NCBI GenBank assembly: GCA_001970955.1
Contig: MPUH01000378.1
Coordinates: forward strand, 1 to 59,143
DNA: 59,143 nt
Source: Stentor coeruleus
Taxonomy: Eukaryota; Ciliophora; Heterotrichea; Heterotrichida; Stentoridae
Reading direction: 5' to 3'
Part shown: in pieces, positions 43,903 to 53,060 of the stretch
Numbering within the stretch: the stretch's first letter is position 1
Layout of the letters: each line of letters starts with the position of its first letter
Notes under the pieces: model-generated
What the model was told of the DNA's origin: nothing
What the model saw: only the letters and a program-made list of their open reading frames with translations
Databases searched by the model: none
Translations under genes and position numbers: made by a program

Positions 43903-44706
43903 ATGAGAACCATTGAAAAATTCGCCCAAGCTCTTAAAAAAGAAGACTTTAAAAAAATCGCTGTTATGACCGGAGCTGGCATCAGCGTCAACGCAGGCAT
44001 ACCCGATTTTAGATCAAAAACCGGCTTGTATTCCAAGCTAAAAAACCCTGAACTAGTTTTTGATATCAACCACTTCATCAAAAATCCCCAATTTTTTTAT
44101 GACAACGCACCTAGTATCATAACACCTGAAGCTCAACCAACTTTGACACATTATTTTATAAGCTTTTTAGAATCTAAAGGACTAATGCAAATTTGTTATT
44201 CTCAGAACATTGATGGACTTGAAAGGAAAGCTGGGGTTAAAAAAGTTGTTCAGGCTCATGGGAATATCGATAAAGCTCATTGTGCATTATGCAGAAAAGA
44301 TTATTCAAGAAAAGATGTTGTTGATGCGATGCGAGCTTCAAAAGTTATGTATTGTGATTGTAAAGGGCCAATAAAACCAGATGTTGTGTTTTTTGGAGAA
44401 TCTTTGCCTAAGGAGTTTGAAATGAATTTGGAACTTGTTGCTAGTGCTGATTTACTTATAGTTATGGGAACCTCGCTTGTTGTTAGACCGTTTTCTTCGT
44501 TAGTGAATCATGTTGGGTTTGTACCAAGGATTGTTATAAACAATACAGATCTTAAGAGTTTTGGTGATATAGGATTGGATTTTAGTGATAACAAAATGAC
44601 GAAAGATGTGCTGTTTGTTGGGGATACTGATGAAATATCTAGGAAAATTATTAGCTTTGCAGGGTGGAAAGAAGAGTTTTATGAGAAATTTAAAGTAAAA
44701 ATATAG
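43903..44706 (+). CDS. Sirtuin, NAD-dependent protein deacylase
   Basis: 267 residues. Motifs in order: MTGAGISVNAGIPDFRS (NAD-binding, ~22-38), YSQNIDGLERKAG, QAHGN with the catalytic His (~127), the zinc Cys pairs HCALC and YCDC, KPDVVFFGESLP, MGTSLVVRPF, and VINN. This matches class I sirtuins (human SIRT1-3 group). It removes acyl groups from lysine with NAD; with no N-terminal extension, a nuclear, cytosolic or mitochondrial site cannot be chosen. Start ATG lies only 20 bases after the glycosidase stop, in the same direction, the tightest tandem spacing in the window, so promoter and terminator must overlap. Confidence 0.95.
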   Translation: MRTIEKFAQALKKEDFKKIAVMTGAGISVNAGIPDFRSKTGLYSKLKNPELVFDINHFIKNPQFFYDNAPSIITPEAQPTLTHYFISFLESKGLMQICYSQNIDGLERKAGVKKVVQAHGNIDKAHCALCRKDYSRKDVVDAMRASKVMYCDCKGPIKPDVVFFGESLPKEFEMNLELVASADLLIVMGTSLVVRPFSSLVNHVGFVPRIVINNTDLKSFGDIGLDFSDNKMTKDVLFVGDTDEISRKIISFAGWKEEFYEKFKVKI

Positions 44707-45067
44707 TCTAGTATAATAGTTGTCAAATGGAATTTGAGTTTTGTAGGAAATTTATTGGATTCATAACGAGTTTAGATAAAAATAATAATATTTTGAAGAG
44801 TTTATTAATGTTTTTATTGGATTTTTAATAGGATTGAAGTTCATGACGTTAAGGTATTTTTATACAAATTTTTTTCTTAAACATAAAATATATTATAGAT
44901 CTCTTATACTAAAATACTTTTAATTTAGATTTGAATTTATTATCACATTATCATAAATCTAAATAAACTTTATTGAAATTATTACCACACATCAAAACAA
45001 ATATTATTTATGTTAAATAATTTATTATCATTACTATCTTCGACTTATACACTAACAGTTATATAAA
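44707..45067. other. Intergenic spacer
   Basis: 361 bases; G-leaning first half, C-leaning second half; no gene. Confidence 0.5.
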
Positions 45068-45679
45068 ATGGCAGAAGAAACTGGAGAATACGTTCTTGTT
45101 ATAAGCGATGGAAGTCAACTCAAATCAACTTGGGGCTACACAGGGCCTGGCCAAGCAGTTTACCCTAACGGAGAGATATTTGAAGGTCAATATCTAGATG
45201 GTAAGAAATCAGGAAATGGTACATACACGTATTCTAATGGGGACAAATACATAGGAGCTTATGTTAATGACCTCAAAGAAGGAATTGGGCGTATGACTTA
45301 TAATGAAAAAGGTGAATATTATGGTTATTTCAAAAAAGGTAAACGTGATGGTGAAGGGGTTTTCAAATACACGAATGGGGACATATATAGTGGACAATGG
45401 AAAGATGGGAAAAAAGAAGGAAAAGGGACTTATATAGTAAAAGAAAGTGGAGTGAAAATGGTTGGTTTCTGGGCTGACGGGAAAATGATGAAAGGTAAAT
45501 GGATTTTCCCTAATGGCAGTTTTTATGAAGGACAGTTTGATCATAATCAGCCTAAAGGTAATGGAACTTGGAAATTCGCCAATGGGAACCTGGTGTCCGG
45601 AGAATATGTGCAGACAATTTTACCATCTGAAGATGAAGAGAAATTAGATATTACTTTGTCATGGGCAAGCCGTAGATAA
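45068..45679 (+). CDS. MORN-repeat protein, 203 residues
   Basis: About seven MORN repeats of ~23 residues run from residue ~33 to ~190: YPNGEIFEGQYLDGKKSGNG, YSNGDKYIGAYVNDLKEGIG, KGEYYGYFKKGKRDGEG, YTNGDIYSGQWKDGKKEGKG and so on, ending FANGNLVSGEYVQ. The short C-terminus is acidic then SWASRR. MORN proteins bind membranes or act in axonemes and cell-cortex scaffolds; in a ciliate a cortical or ciliary role is plausible. No other domain is present. The repeats keep the GxYxGxxxxGxxxGxG core well. Confidence 0.92.
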   Translation: MAEETGEYVLVISDGSQLKSTWGYTGPGQAVYPNGEIFEGQYLDGKKSGNGTYTYSNGDKYIGAYVNDLKEGIGRMTYNEKGEYYGYFKKGKRDGEGVFKYTNGDIYSGQWKDGKKEGKGTYIVKESGVKMVGFWADGKMMKGKWIFPNGSFYEGQFDHNQPKGNGTWKFANGNLVSGEYVQTILPSEDEEKLDITLSWASRR

Positions 45680-46415
45680 TAAATGGAAAATTCGTCTGAT
45701 TTTTATTTGAGAGATAAGAAATAAATTTAAATATTATTTTTTATATAAGCATTTTTTTTTTGGAGAATTAGACTATTGGTTGTGAGTTTTTTATGAGATT
45801 TAAAGGATAATAAGATTTTGATAAGGTTGGGATAGTTTGCTTAAAGGCTTTTAAAGAAATAGGATAATGGGATAGGGTAGATTTGATATAGGATGTAGTA
45901 TAAGTACTTAAAAATAATATGGATAATTTGGATGTTCTATTTTAGAATGTAAGGAATATTTTCGGTATTAATTACTATAAATTTCCCTTGAATAAAAATC
46001 TTCCAAAAATAAATCCAAAAATTAATAAAATTCTTAAAATAATATGGATAATTTGGATGTTCTATTTTAGAATGTAAGGAATATTTTCGGTATTAATTAG
46101 ATTATTATATTTAAAACCTCAAACTAAACATCTTAACTTTAATGGCAACATAACTACATAAACTTCCCCATAAGCACATCCCAAAACAAAAAAAAACTAT
46201 AAATCCAAACAAAAGCAGTCATTATCTATTCAATTTCTTCCTTACATCAATAATCCTAAAATTACAACTTTTTATCAAAACAAACCAAAATCTTACATCG
46301 AAATTATATAATCTACCCACCAAAGATCATTAAAACATTTTCTCAAACATAAAATCACACCCTACCCTATTATGATAATCTATTCAAATTTAAACTCTAA
46401 GAATTATGGTTATAA
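45680..46415. other. Intergenic tract with repeat and skew switch
   Basis: 736 bases. 45781-45900 has 33 G and 2 C in 120 bases; 46141-46200 has 16 C and 3 G; 46261-46320 has 14 C and 1 G (hand counts). A 64-bp duplication lies at the boundary. No gene. Confidence 0.65.
45911..46099 (+). repeat. 64-bp perfect direct repeat
   Basis: 45911-45974 and 46036-46099 are identical, 125 bases apart with a 61-base spacer. Non-coding; similar in scale to the 54-bp repeat at 22394. Confidence 0.9.
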
Positions 46416-47699
46416 ATGTCTGATACAACTATTTTGACAGGTATAGACGGGAATTCATTAGTTTTTGGTGACCTAGAATGGAATCTAGGCATATATCTTG
46501 GCTTGGTAACCCTTACATAGATTGGTTTAACTTTTCTCGAGTACGGCACCGTGAGAAAAGCTAATGGGAACTACCTTTTAGTAAAAAACATCTTACAATT
46601 TGCCATCGCTTTTGTAGCATGGTGGCTTATAGGCTATGCATTTGCCTTAGGTGATGTAGATTCAAAATTCATAGGCGAAGAGTATTTCGGTGGTGAGAAT
46701 TGGCTTTTTGATATTGAATCAGGAGCTCCATCATATTTTGGTTTAATTGGGATATTTGTCTTATATATAATCAATGGGGCTATTTCTGAAAAAGCCCATT
46801 ATATAGCTTATCCTGTTTTTACTTTCTGGATCATGGTCGTCATTTGGCCTATTGTTGTCGCTTGGATGTGGGGACCAGGTGGTTGGCTTCAAACTGAACT
46901 TGATGCTAGTGTTGATGATTTTGGATTTACTATTACAATCTATGTTTTTGCTGGAGCTTTCAGTATGGTTGGTGCAGCTTTAACAGGAAGAAGGGCAGGA
47001 CGTTATTATTCCCATTCAAGAGCTCCAGCTTTTATTATGGAGCATCATAGTTTCTATTATATCGGGGCTCTTTTACTTATTATTGGGATTTTTACTCTAA
47101 ACAACGACTTGTATGCTGGACAGAATTATCTTAGTGCTGGAGCTTTTGCTAATACTTGGATTTGTGGTGCTGCATCAAGTATTATCGCCCTTAAGCTTTT
47201 GACTATTTTTTCAGTTGACTTATGTTCTCATTTCACTGCAGTTTATCAAGGTTTTATTGCTGGAATGGTATTAATATCATCTTCTGCTAATTGTAATGCT
47301 TGGGAAGCTGGGCTTTTTGGTATGATGGCCGGTTTGGTTTTTGCCCTTGGGGTTAAGTTCTTGAAATGGTTACAATTTGATGATGTTCTTAATATTGTCC
47401 CAACATTTTTCTTCCCTGGGTTAATTGGTGGGGTTTTGCCTGGGTTTATTGATAATGAATCTGGGGTGTTTTGGGGTGGGACTGATGGGAATTTACTTGC
47501 AGTCAAAGTTGTTGCTGTAGTTGTAGTGTGCGCTTGGGCTACTTTTTGGGCGATTGTGATTTTTGGTTTGTTAAGAGCTTTTGGGCTGCTAACTTTGAGT
47601 GATGAGATTCAGACTGCAGGGTTGGATAATACGATTTTCACGCAGAAAGGGTTTGAACTAATCAAACAGGAAAATATTGTTGTGGATAATCAAGAATAG
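46416..47699 (+). CDS. Amt/Rh-family membrane protein lacking the twin pore histidines
   Basis: Exons 46416-46505 and 46521-47699 give 422 residues with about 11 helices. The Amt signatures are clear: LTFLEYGTVRKANGNYLLVKN (helix 1), AYPVFTFWIMVVIWPIVVAW, GAALTGRRAGRY (like LGPRxGRF), and FDDVLNIVPTFFFPGLIGG. In ordinary Amt channels DFAGxxVVH holds the first pore His, and DDxxDxxxVHxxGG the second. Here, aligning the flanking conserved residues, those positions are Tyr171 and Phe326. The family role is ammonium/ammonia conduction, so transport may be altered or replaced by sensing. The intron GTAACCCTTACATAG is required to reach the ATG at 46416. A short frame ATGGTTATAAATGTCTGA overlaps the start and may dampen translation. 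Confidence 0.88.
46506..46520 (+). other. 15-nt intron
   Basis: GTAACCCTTACATAG, A at position 10; joins the N-terminal 30 codons to the main Amt frame. Confidence 0.9.
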
Positions 47700-48058
47700 G
47701 TAGTAAGTATTTAAGATTATAGTTAAAAAATCTGAGTTAAATTGATTGTAGTTTGATTAATTAGGGTGGATTAGAAAACTAACGTAAATATTATTGAATA
47801 TATTTTTTTTGTATAAAAATACTTTGTGTGTATGATCAAAAAAAAAACATAAAAACTTATAACTTAACACTTTATGATATAATATACTAAAAATAAAATA
47901 TATTATTTTAGTATCTTAATGATAAAATCCATTATAATAAACTCATACGCTATATACAAATTTATTACACCTATCCCCTTTCTAATCAAAACCATCATAT
48001 TTTATGTATTTTATTACACCATCATCATAAATATAAACAGCATTTGTGTAATCTTACT
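47700..48058. other. Intergenic spacer
   Basis: 359 bases with G-leaning first part and C-leaning second part; no gene. Confidence 0.5.
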
Positions 48059-48604
48059 ATGCATAATGTAGAGAGCCGTACCACAAGGCCGATAAAAAGA
48101 CCTAAGTTTAAGCTATACAAAAACCACAAATCAAGCTTCCGGATTTTAAAAAACTACAAAGTTTCAAGAACCAACAAAATGGCCGATCTAAAGGAATTAC
48201 CAGAACCGATTAAACTCCTAGCTTACGACAATTCATGTATGCCTCGAACTGTACAAGCATTTCTTGAAGCATCCAATCGTAAAAAGCAAAGCTGGATTAC
48301 ACAAACCCCAGTGAAAAAAGTTCTAGTCGATGATTATATAAGCGAAAAAGATCAAAGCGAAGAAGATGTGTATTGTGATTGCAGAAAGCCATATTCACAT
48401 GGAGAGTTGATGTTTAAATGTGAAGGTTTCTGTGAAGGCTGGTATCATCCTGAATGCTTGAAAATGAAACCTGATGAGGTTGAGAGGCAAAGAGTGAGTC
48501 AAGAACGATGGTACTGTCCTAATTGCATATTTCAGGCACAAAAAATAGTCCTGGACACTACAAACAGATCTCCGATAAAAAAACCAATCAAGAATAATGT
48601 TTAA
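48059..48604 (+). CDS. PHD-finger protein
   Basis: 181 residues from ATG 48059 (MHNVESRTTR); a second possible start is Met41 (MADLKELPEP). Residues 1-90 are basic. A single PHD zinc finger spans ~104-157 with ligands Cys106, Cys108, Cys121, Cys125, His130, Cys133, Cys153 and Cys156 (C4HC3). GWYHPECLKM with Trp128 is the kind of aromatic cage that reads H3K4 methylation in related fingers, so a chromatin-reader role is likely. No other catalytic domain is present; the short C-terminus is basic. Nuclear location is inferred. Confidence 0.87.
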   Translation: MHNVESRTTRPIKRPKFKLYKNHKSSFRILKNYKVSRTNKMADLKELPEPIKLLAYDNSCMPRTVQAFLEASNRKKQSWITQTPVKKVLVDDYISEKDQSEEDVYCDCRKPYSHGELMFKCEGFCEGWYHPECLKMKPDEVERQRVSQERWYCPNCIFQAQKIVLDTTNRSPIKKPIKNNV

Positions 48605-48815
48605 CTTTTTTAATAGCATCCACTAATATAATAAAACTAAATTTTCACTATGAAAAGCTGAGCTTTTCATCAAGAGAATAATTTTCAAGGTAAAAAAACC
48701 CCTTTAGTATATAAAATATCAATAAACTGTCCTATTTTGTATATAAAAAATGCTATTTTTCATACAAAAAACTTGATTTATTACAAGATTACCTAAACAA
48801 CTATCTTAAGCCTAT

Positions 48816-50783
48816 TTACTTATACCTTTTCACATCCCATTTACCTATTGCGTCTTCATAAAGATGGCTTCCAATAAGACTCCCCATCAAAGTAAGCTTA
48901 CCATTTAAAACCATCGAAGACTGAGATGAGAAAATATCCGCTTCTTCAAGAGTTTGCTCACTTTTTACTGGTTTAAGTTCATTTTCTATATCAAATTGTT
49001 CGTTTTTTATTCTTTCAACAATTATATCAATTGATTTCGGGTCACAAATAAATATTTCATTTGAATGAGTCCCTTTTTCTCTACTTCCACCAACTATTAA
49101 TATCAAATCTTGCTTGTTTACTATTAATCCTACACCAGAGCATGGGCTATCTAAATATTCTTTTATGATATACCATCTAGTATTATCAAATATTTCAATA
49201 CTATTCATTGGAGTCCATCTATTATTTTCTTTTTGTGAACCACCAACAACAAAAATTTTCCCTTCATAACTAATAGCTGATGTGTTTTCTCTTGGTAAAT
49301 TCATACTAGTCCCTGGATTCCAGTTTTCTCTTGAGATATCTTCTTTTGTTGTGTCGAGGATTTCTACTGAACTTATTGGCTCTTTAGCATCAGATCTACC
49401 ACCTAATACATATAAGAGATCTTTGTGATAGAGAAGAGTATGCCAAGAACGCCCTTCATTCATATCCATAAGTTTTGTTGCGGCACAGGTTGAGATAATT
49501 ATTTTGAAAACACATTTAGAGTTTTTCAAACCCCCGGTTATTATCACGGAGTCGCGATAGAGTACAGCGCGTGATGAGGATTGAAATCTATGGCTATTAA
49601 GAATAGCTAGTTTCTCATTCTGGTCCATAAGAGTTGCTTTACCTTGAATCTGAGATATTGATATAAGTCTTGGCTCTGAACTTTTCTGTACTTGAGATGA
49701 TTTTATTTTAGGGGTTTCTTCATTAGAAACTGTTGATGGGATACTCGCACTACTTGGGTTCAAATAATTTCTTAGTTGTTTAAAATCATGACGTTTGTTT
49801 TCTTGTACTTGAAGCATACGTTGTAAAAGAATTTTTGTCTGCTCGGGGTAATTAAGTTTGGCTATAGCTTTATCCACATTGCTTTGAAGGTTATCAATAC
49901 CTATTTCCAGATTATTCAACTCAGTTGGTTTATTAAGGCTGGCCATATGTAAAAAGCTTAGCCCCAAAGAGTAAACATCAGATTTTATAGGATTATGTCG
50001 TACATTTCCTTTAAGATTTTTTCCTTTGATTATATCTAAATAAGCTCCAAAAAGCAAAGGGCTGAAATAAACAACTGTTCCTGTAACTTGATATGTCTGA
50101 GTAACCAGAGCTTGCATACTCTGTTTTGACTCTCCAAAATCCCCAATTTTCAATTTCCCCTCACTAGTCTGATATAAGTTTCTTGGTTTTATATCCCCAT
50201 GAGTCAAATTATTATCTTGTAAATACGCAAAAGCATTAATCAATTCTGTAAAATGTCCCATAAGCTCTGGTTCTGACCAAGGATGTTTTTTAAGTTTCCT
50301 TTTTTCAATCTCTTGTTCAAGATCCCCTTCTTCAGAGAATTCCATAACTATAACAAAACGACACCCGCTCTGGAATGTATCATCTCTAAAAGCTGCTTTG
50401 CATTCACAAATGTTTGGGTGTTTCATTGTCAGCTGCATTTCAGACTCTTTTTGCTTTTTTGCTAAATCTGAATCATTCATGCAATGCATAATTTTGACTG
50501 CATATTTACCTAAGCGGTCTTTAATACGTCCTTCATGCACTTCAGTTAGTCCCTCTGGAGACCTGTATATGAGTTTTGTTAGGATTAAAGATTTCATTGT
50601 TATGGGTTGGTCTGAAACATCAAGTGAGACACCATTAAATGTTGCGAACTCATGAGGAATTTTACGATTCGATTCTTGATGTAATTCATAACATGTTACA
50701 CAGTACTTTTGTTTATTGCAGCCGCAAACTCCAAAAGCTTCATTTTTACAGTTTTCCCATTGGCACGAGTTGTTCGATCCCAT
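48816..50783 (-). CDS. B-box / protein kinase / kelch fusion protein
   Basis: 655 residues. Residues 7-45 form a B-box-like zinc finger (CQWENC, CGCNKQKYCVTCYELH). Residues ~70-345 are a protein kinase domain: YAVKIM with Lys97, VIVMEFSEEGDL, HGDIKPRN at 195-202, DFG at 215-217, and an SDVYSLGLSFLHMA helix. The glycine loop is not recognisable and the catalytic-loop Arg is Gly195's neighbour position (HRD is HGD), so it is a non-RD kinase; Lys, Asp197, Asn202 and DFG are kept, so activity is possible. A Ser-rich linker (~350-390) leads to about five kelch repeats (~400-655: SVIITGG, LLYVLGGRSD, KIFVVGGSQ, LILIVGGSREK). I know of no animal or plant protein with this order. The gene is convergent with the PHD gene. 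Confidence 0.87.
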   Translation of the reverse strand: MGSNNSCQWENCKNEAFGVCGCNKQKYCVTCYELHQESNRKIPHEFATFNGVSLDVSDQPITMKSLILTKLIYRSPEGLTEVHEGRIKDRLGKYAVKIMHCMNDSDLAKKQKESEMQLTMKHPNICECKAAFRDDTFQSGCRFVIVMEFSEEGDLEQEIEKRKLKKHPWSEPELMGHFTELINAFAYLQDNNLTHGDIKPRNLYQTSEGKLKIGDFGESKQSMQALVTQTYQVTGTVVYFSPLLFGAYLDIIKGKNLKGNVRHNPIKSDVYSLGLSFLHMASLNKPTELNNLEIGIDNLQSNVDKAIAKLNYPEQTKILLQRMLQVQENKRHDFKQLRNYLNPSSASIPSTVSNEETPKIKSSQVQKSSEPRLISISQIQGKATLMDQNEKLAILNSHRFQSSSRAVLYRDSVIITGGLKNSKCVFKIIISTCAATKLMDMNEGRSWHTLLYHKDLLYVLGGRSDAKEPISSVEILDTTKEDISRENWNPGTSMNLPRENTSAISYEGKIFVVGGSQKENNRWTPMNSIEIFDNTRWYIIKEYLDSPCSGVGLIVNKQDLILIVGGSREKGTHSNEIFICDPKSIDIIVERIKNEQFDIENELKPVKSEQTLEEADIFSSQSSMVLNGKLTLMGSLIGSHLYEDAIGKWDVKRYK

Positions 50784-51015
50784 TTCTATTTAATATCCTA
50801 ATAACCCACCGAAATATTTGTTTTTTTATACATAAATGGCTGACAAGAAGACTTTAAAATTCCTAATAAAGTTTATTTTCTAATAAAATTCCTTATATTT
50901 AAACCTTTAAAACTTATTTGTATCTAGACTATATTTTTCACTTTACATGCTTTAAAGAAACAATAAAGAATATAAGATAAAAGAATATAAGTATATATTA
51001 AAAAAAAAAGCATAA
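50784..51015. promoter_or_regulatory. Divergent promoter region, kinase-kelch / SET genes
   Basis: 232 bases separate two start codons pointing away from each other and must contain both promoters. Very AT-rich; no defined element is recognised. Confidence 0.45.
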
Positions 51016-52617
51016 ATGGATTCCACTGAAAAAGATCAAAAAACCCAAACTGTAGGTTTATTGAAAAACTGGCTAGAAAGTTTGGGTTGTGAAATCAGTC
51101 CCAAAGTGGAATATCCAGCGCTTTTTAATAACCAGTTATATGGTATGATAGCTAAAAGTGAAATTGGACCTAAAGAAACTCTAATACGTATCAAGCATGA
51201 TGCTATAATTTCTACAGAACTTCTACAAAACACAGAATTACAAGTAATTTTTGACGCTTTTCCTGAATTCTTCAGTAAAGCCAACCCTGAAGGTATTGAC
51301 AACCAATTTTTATCCCTAATTATTTATGAAAAATCTAAAGGTCCAACTTCAAAATGGGCTTTATTTTTCAACACCCTCCCTCAAACTATTGATAATCTCT
51401 GTGACTGGGACCCAAATGAAGTTGATGAACTTCAAGATATTGATTTGAAGTCTGACTATTTATTACGAAAAGATAAAAACATTGGGTCTTATCATGATTT
51501 AAGGCGTATTTTAAATAAATATCCTGAAATTTTCCCTAATGAAATCTCTGTTTATACTATTGAATGGTGTTGGAAAATTATATGGACAAGATCTTTTATG
51601 CGATCTCCTGAACATTCAGCTTTGATTCCATATGCAGATTTTATTAATCATGGACCTTCAAATACAGGATTTTATTTTGCAGATCAGAAAGAAGAAGAGG
51701 TTGATGAAGAAATTTATTATACAGAATATGATGAAATGTATACAACTGATGATATTTTAAAGATTAGTTGTAGGGATTTGTATGAAATCAACTTTTCTGC
51801 GATTGAAAATGTGGATGATAATATTTTTGAGTTGGCTAAAAGGATACTCGTTGAAGCTGATGTTATAGAAAAAAGTTTAAAAGATAAAAAAACTAAAAAG
51901 TCTCAAGGGTGTGATGATATAAACAATTCTGACCTTCTTATCGTCACAGGTGATACAGAAACTTATGCTGAAGGCTCACAAATAATATTTGAATACGGAA
52001 ATTATTCTAACACCTCCTTACTAATCCATTATGGTTTCATTATCCCAGACAACCGCTTCGAGTACTTCAGACTAAAAATTTCTCTATCAAAACTCCTCCA
52101 GCCTCTCCAACTAAAGCATTTACCCCACAAATACAAAAAAGCCAGTTTCCTAATTTTCTATTTCGGGCTAAATGAGCTTTCTCGTGACTTCCTCCGAACA
52201 ATCCGAGCTTTATTATGGACGCCAAACAACCGCAACACCTCATTTTTTTCACAAAGCGACCTATCTTTAGAGAAAAAAGTCTTATTAAAATACGCTGAAA
52301 TCCTCAATAACAGTTTAAAATCATACCCAAGCACTATAGAACAAGATCAAAATCTTAACCCATCATCATATCGACATAATTCTGCTGTATTTCTTATATA
52401 GTTAGCATATCGTATACAAAAAAAACAAATACTAAAAAAACAAGCCCAAATCTCAATATCTGCTTTGAAAATAATAGACAAGATTCAAAATAAAAATCCT
52501 TTAAGTCAAGAAGAACAGGAGATTTGTAATAAAGAATTAAAATCTTATATTGATTGTGTTCAATATTATTACGCTAAAGATCAAATCCCATCACAAATAA
52601 TGTTTAATAGTTCCTAA
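51016..52617 (+). CDS. SET-domain protein lysine methyltransferase (RLSMT/SETD type)
   Basis: Exons 51016-52386 and 52402-52617 give 528 residues. The SET domain is of the split type with a long insert: YGMIAKSEIGPKETLIRI (first strand), SALIPYADFINHGPSN (NH motif binding S-adenosylmethionine), and YAEGSQIIFEYGNYSNTSLLIHYGF with the catalytic Tyr. About 70 acidic residues (EEEVDEEIYYTEYDE...) are inserted between the NH motif and the last strand. A helical Rubisco-LSMT-type substrate-binding domain follows (LKHLPHKYKKASFLIFYFG onward) and is completed only after splicing, HNSA|LAYRIQKKQ. The 15-nt intron GTATTTCTTATATAG removes an in-frame TAG. Substrates in this class are mostly non-histone proteins; none can be named here. 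Confidence 0.88.
52387..52401 (+). other. 15-nt intron
   Basis: GTATTTCTTATATAG, A at position 10; removal adds 71 residues to the SET protein. Confidence 0.88.
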
Positions 52618-52633
52618 GGCTTAGTTTTTTAGA

Positions 52634-53060
52634 TTAATTGATTTTATTATTAAATAATATGGTCATTGGAATCTCTTCAAGAATAGCTTTTCGCCTGGTC
52701 AGAGCGTAAGTTTTATTAAGTTCTTCAAAGTGCATGACGATGAAAACTTTCACCCCATTTGCATTTAGATCAATGGTCCAATAGTAATTTATAGGAAGTA
52801 GCAATTTCAAGTCTGAGTCTATCAAGCTTAGTACTTCATATTTGCATAATTTGTCCCTACTCAACACATTAGGGGCTTCATTAGAAGAAGAACTTGAACA
52901 AGCTAAGTCAGGTATATGATATTTAGAAATCGAAGAAGAAGGAATGTAAGTTAAATATTATTATTTATATAGAATCCGTAAAGATCCTAATTCAGCAAGG
53001 TGTCCAAGCTCATAAGTAGTTAACCAAGGATAAGTTCTTTAGTATGAATGATTGAATATT
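52634..53060 (-). pseudogene. Probable degraded reading frame
   Basis: The minus-strand frame ending at 52634 is open for 107 codons (PSSSISKYHIPDLACSS, then KLCKYEVLSLIDSDLK) but has no ATG near its start. Immediately upstream are two adjacent stops (TAA TAA at 52958-52963), and beyond them the same frame continues with protein-like sequence (YELGHLAELGSLRILYK) to another TAA. No 15-nt intron bridges the stops. It is 17 bases from the convergent SET gene end. I read it as a decaying gene of unknown family; a functional gene with a non-standard start is less likely. Confidence 0.4.

Noticed and set aside
46405..46423. Short upstream frame at the Amt start treated as a gene
   Set aside because: Only five codons; mentioned as a possible regulatory upstream frame, not as a coding feature.
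50398..50857. Plus-strand frames of 85 and 72 codons
   Set aside because: Antisense to the N-terminal part of the kinase-kelch gene.
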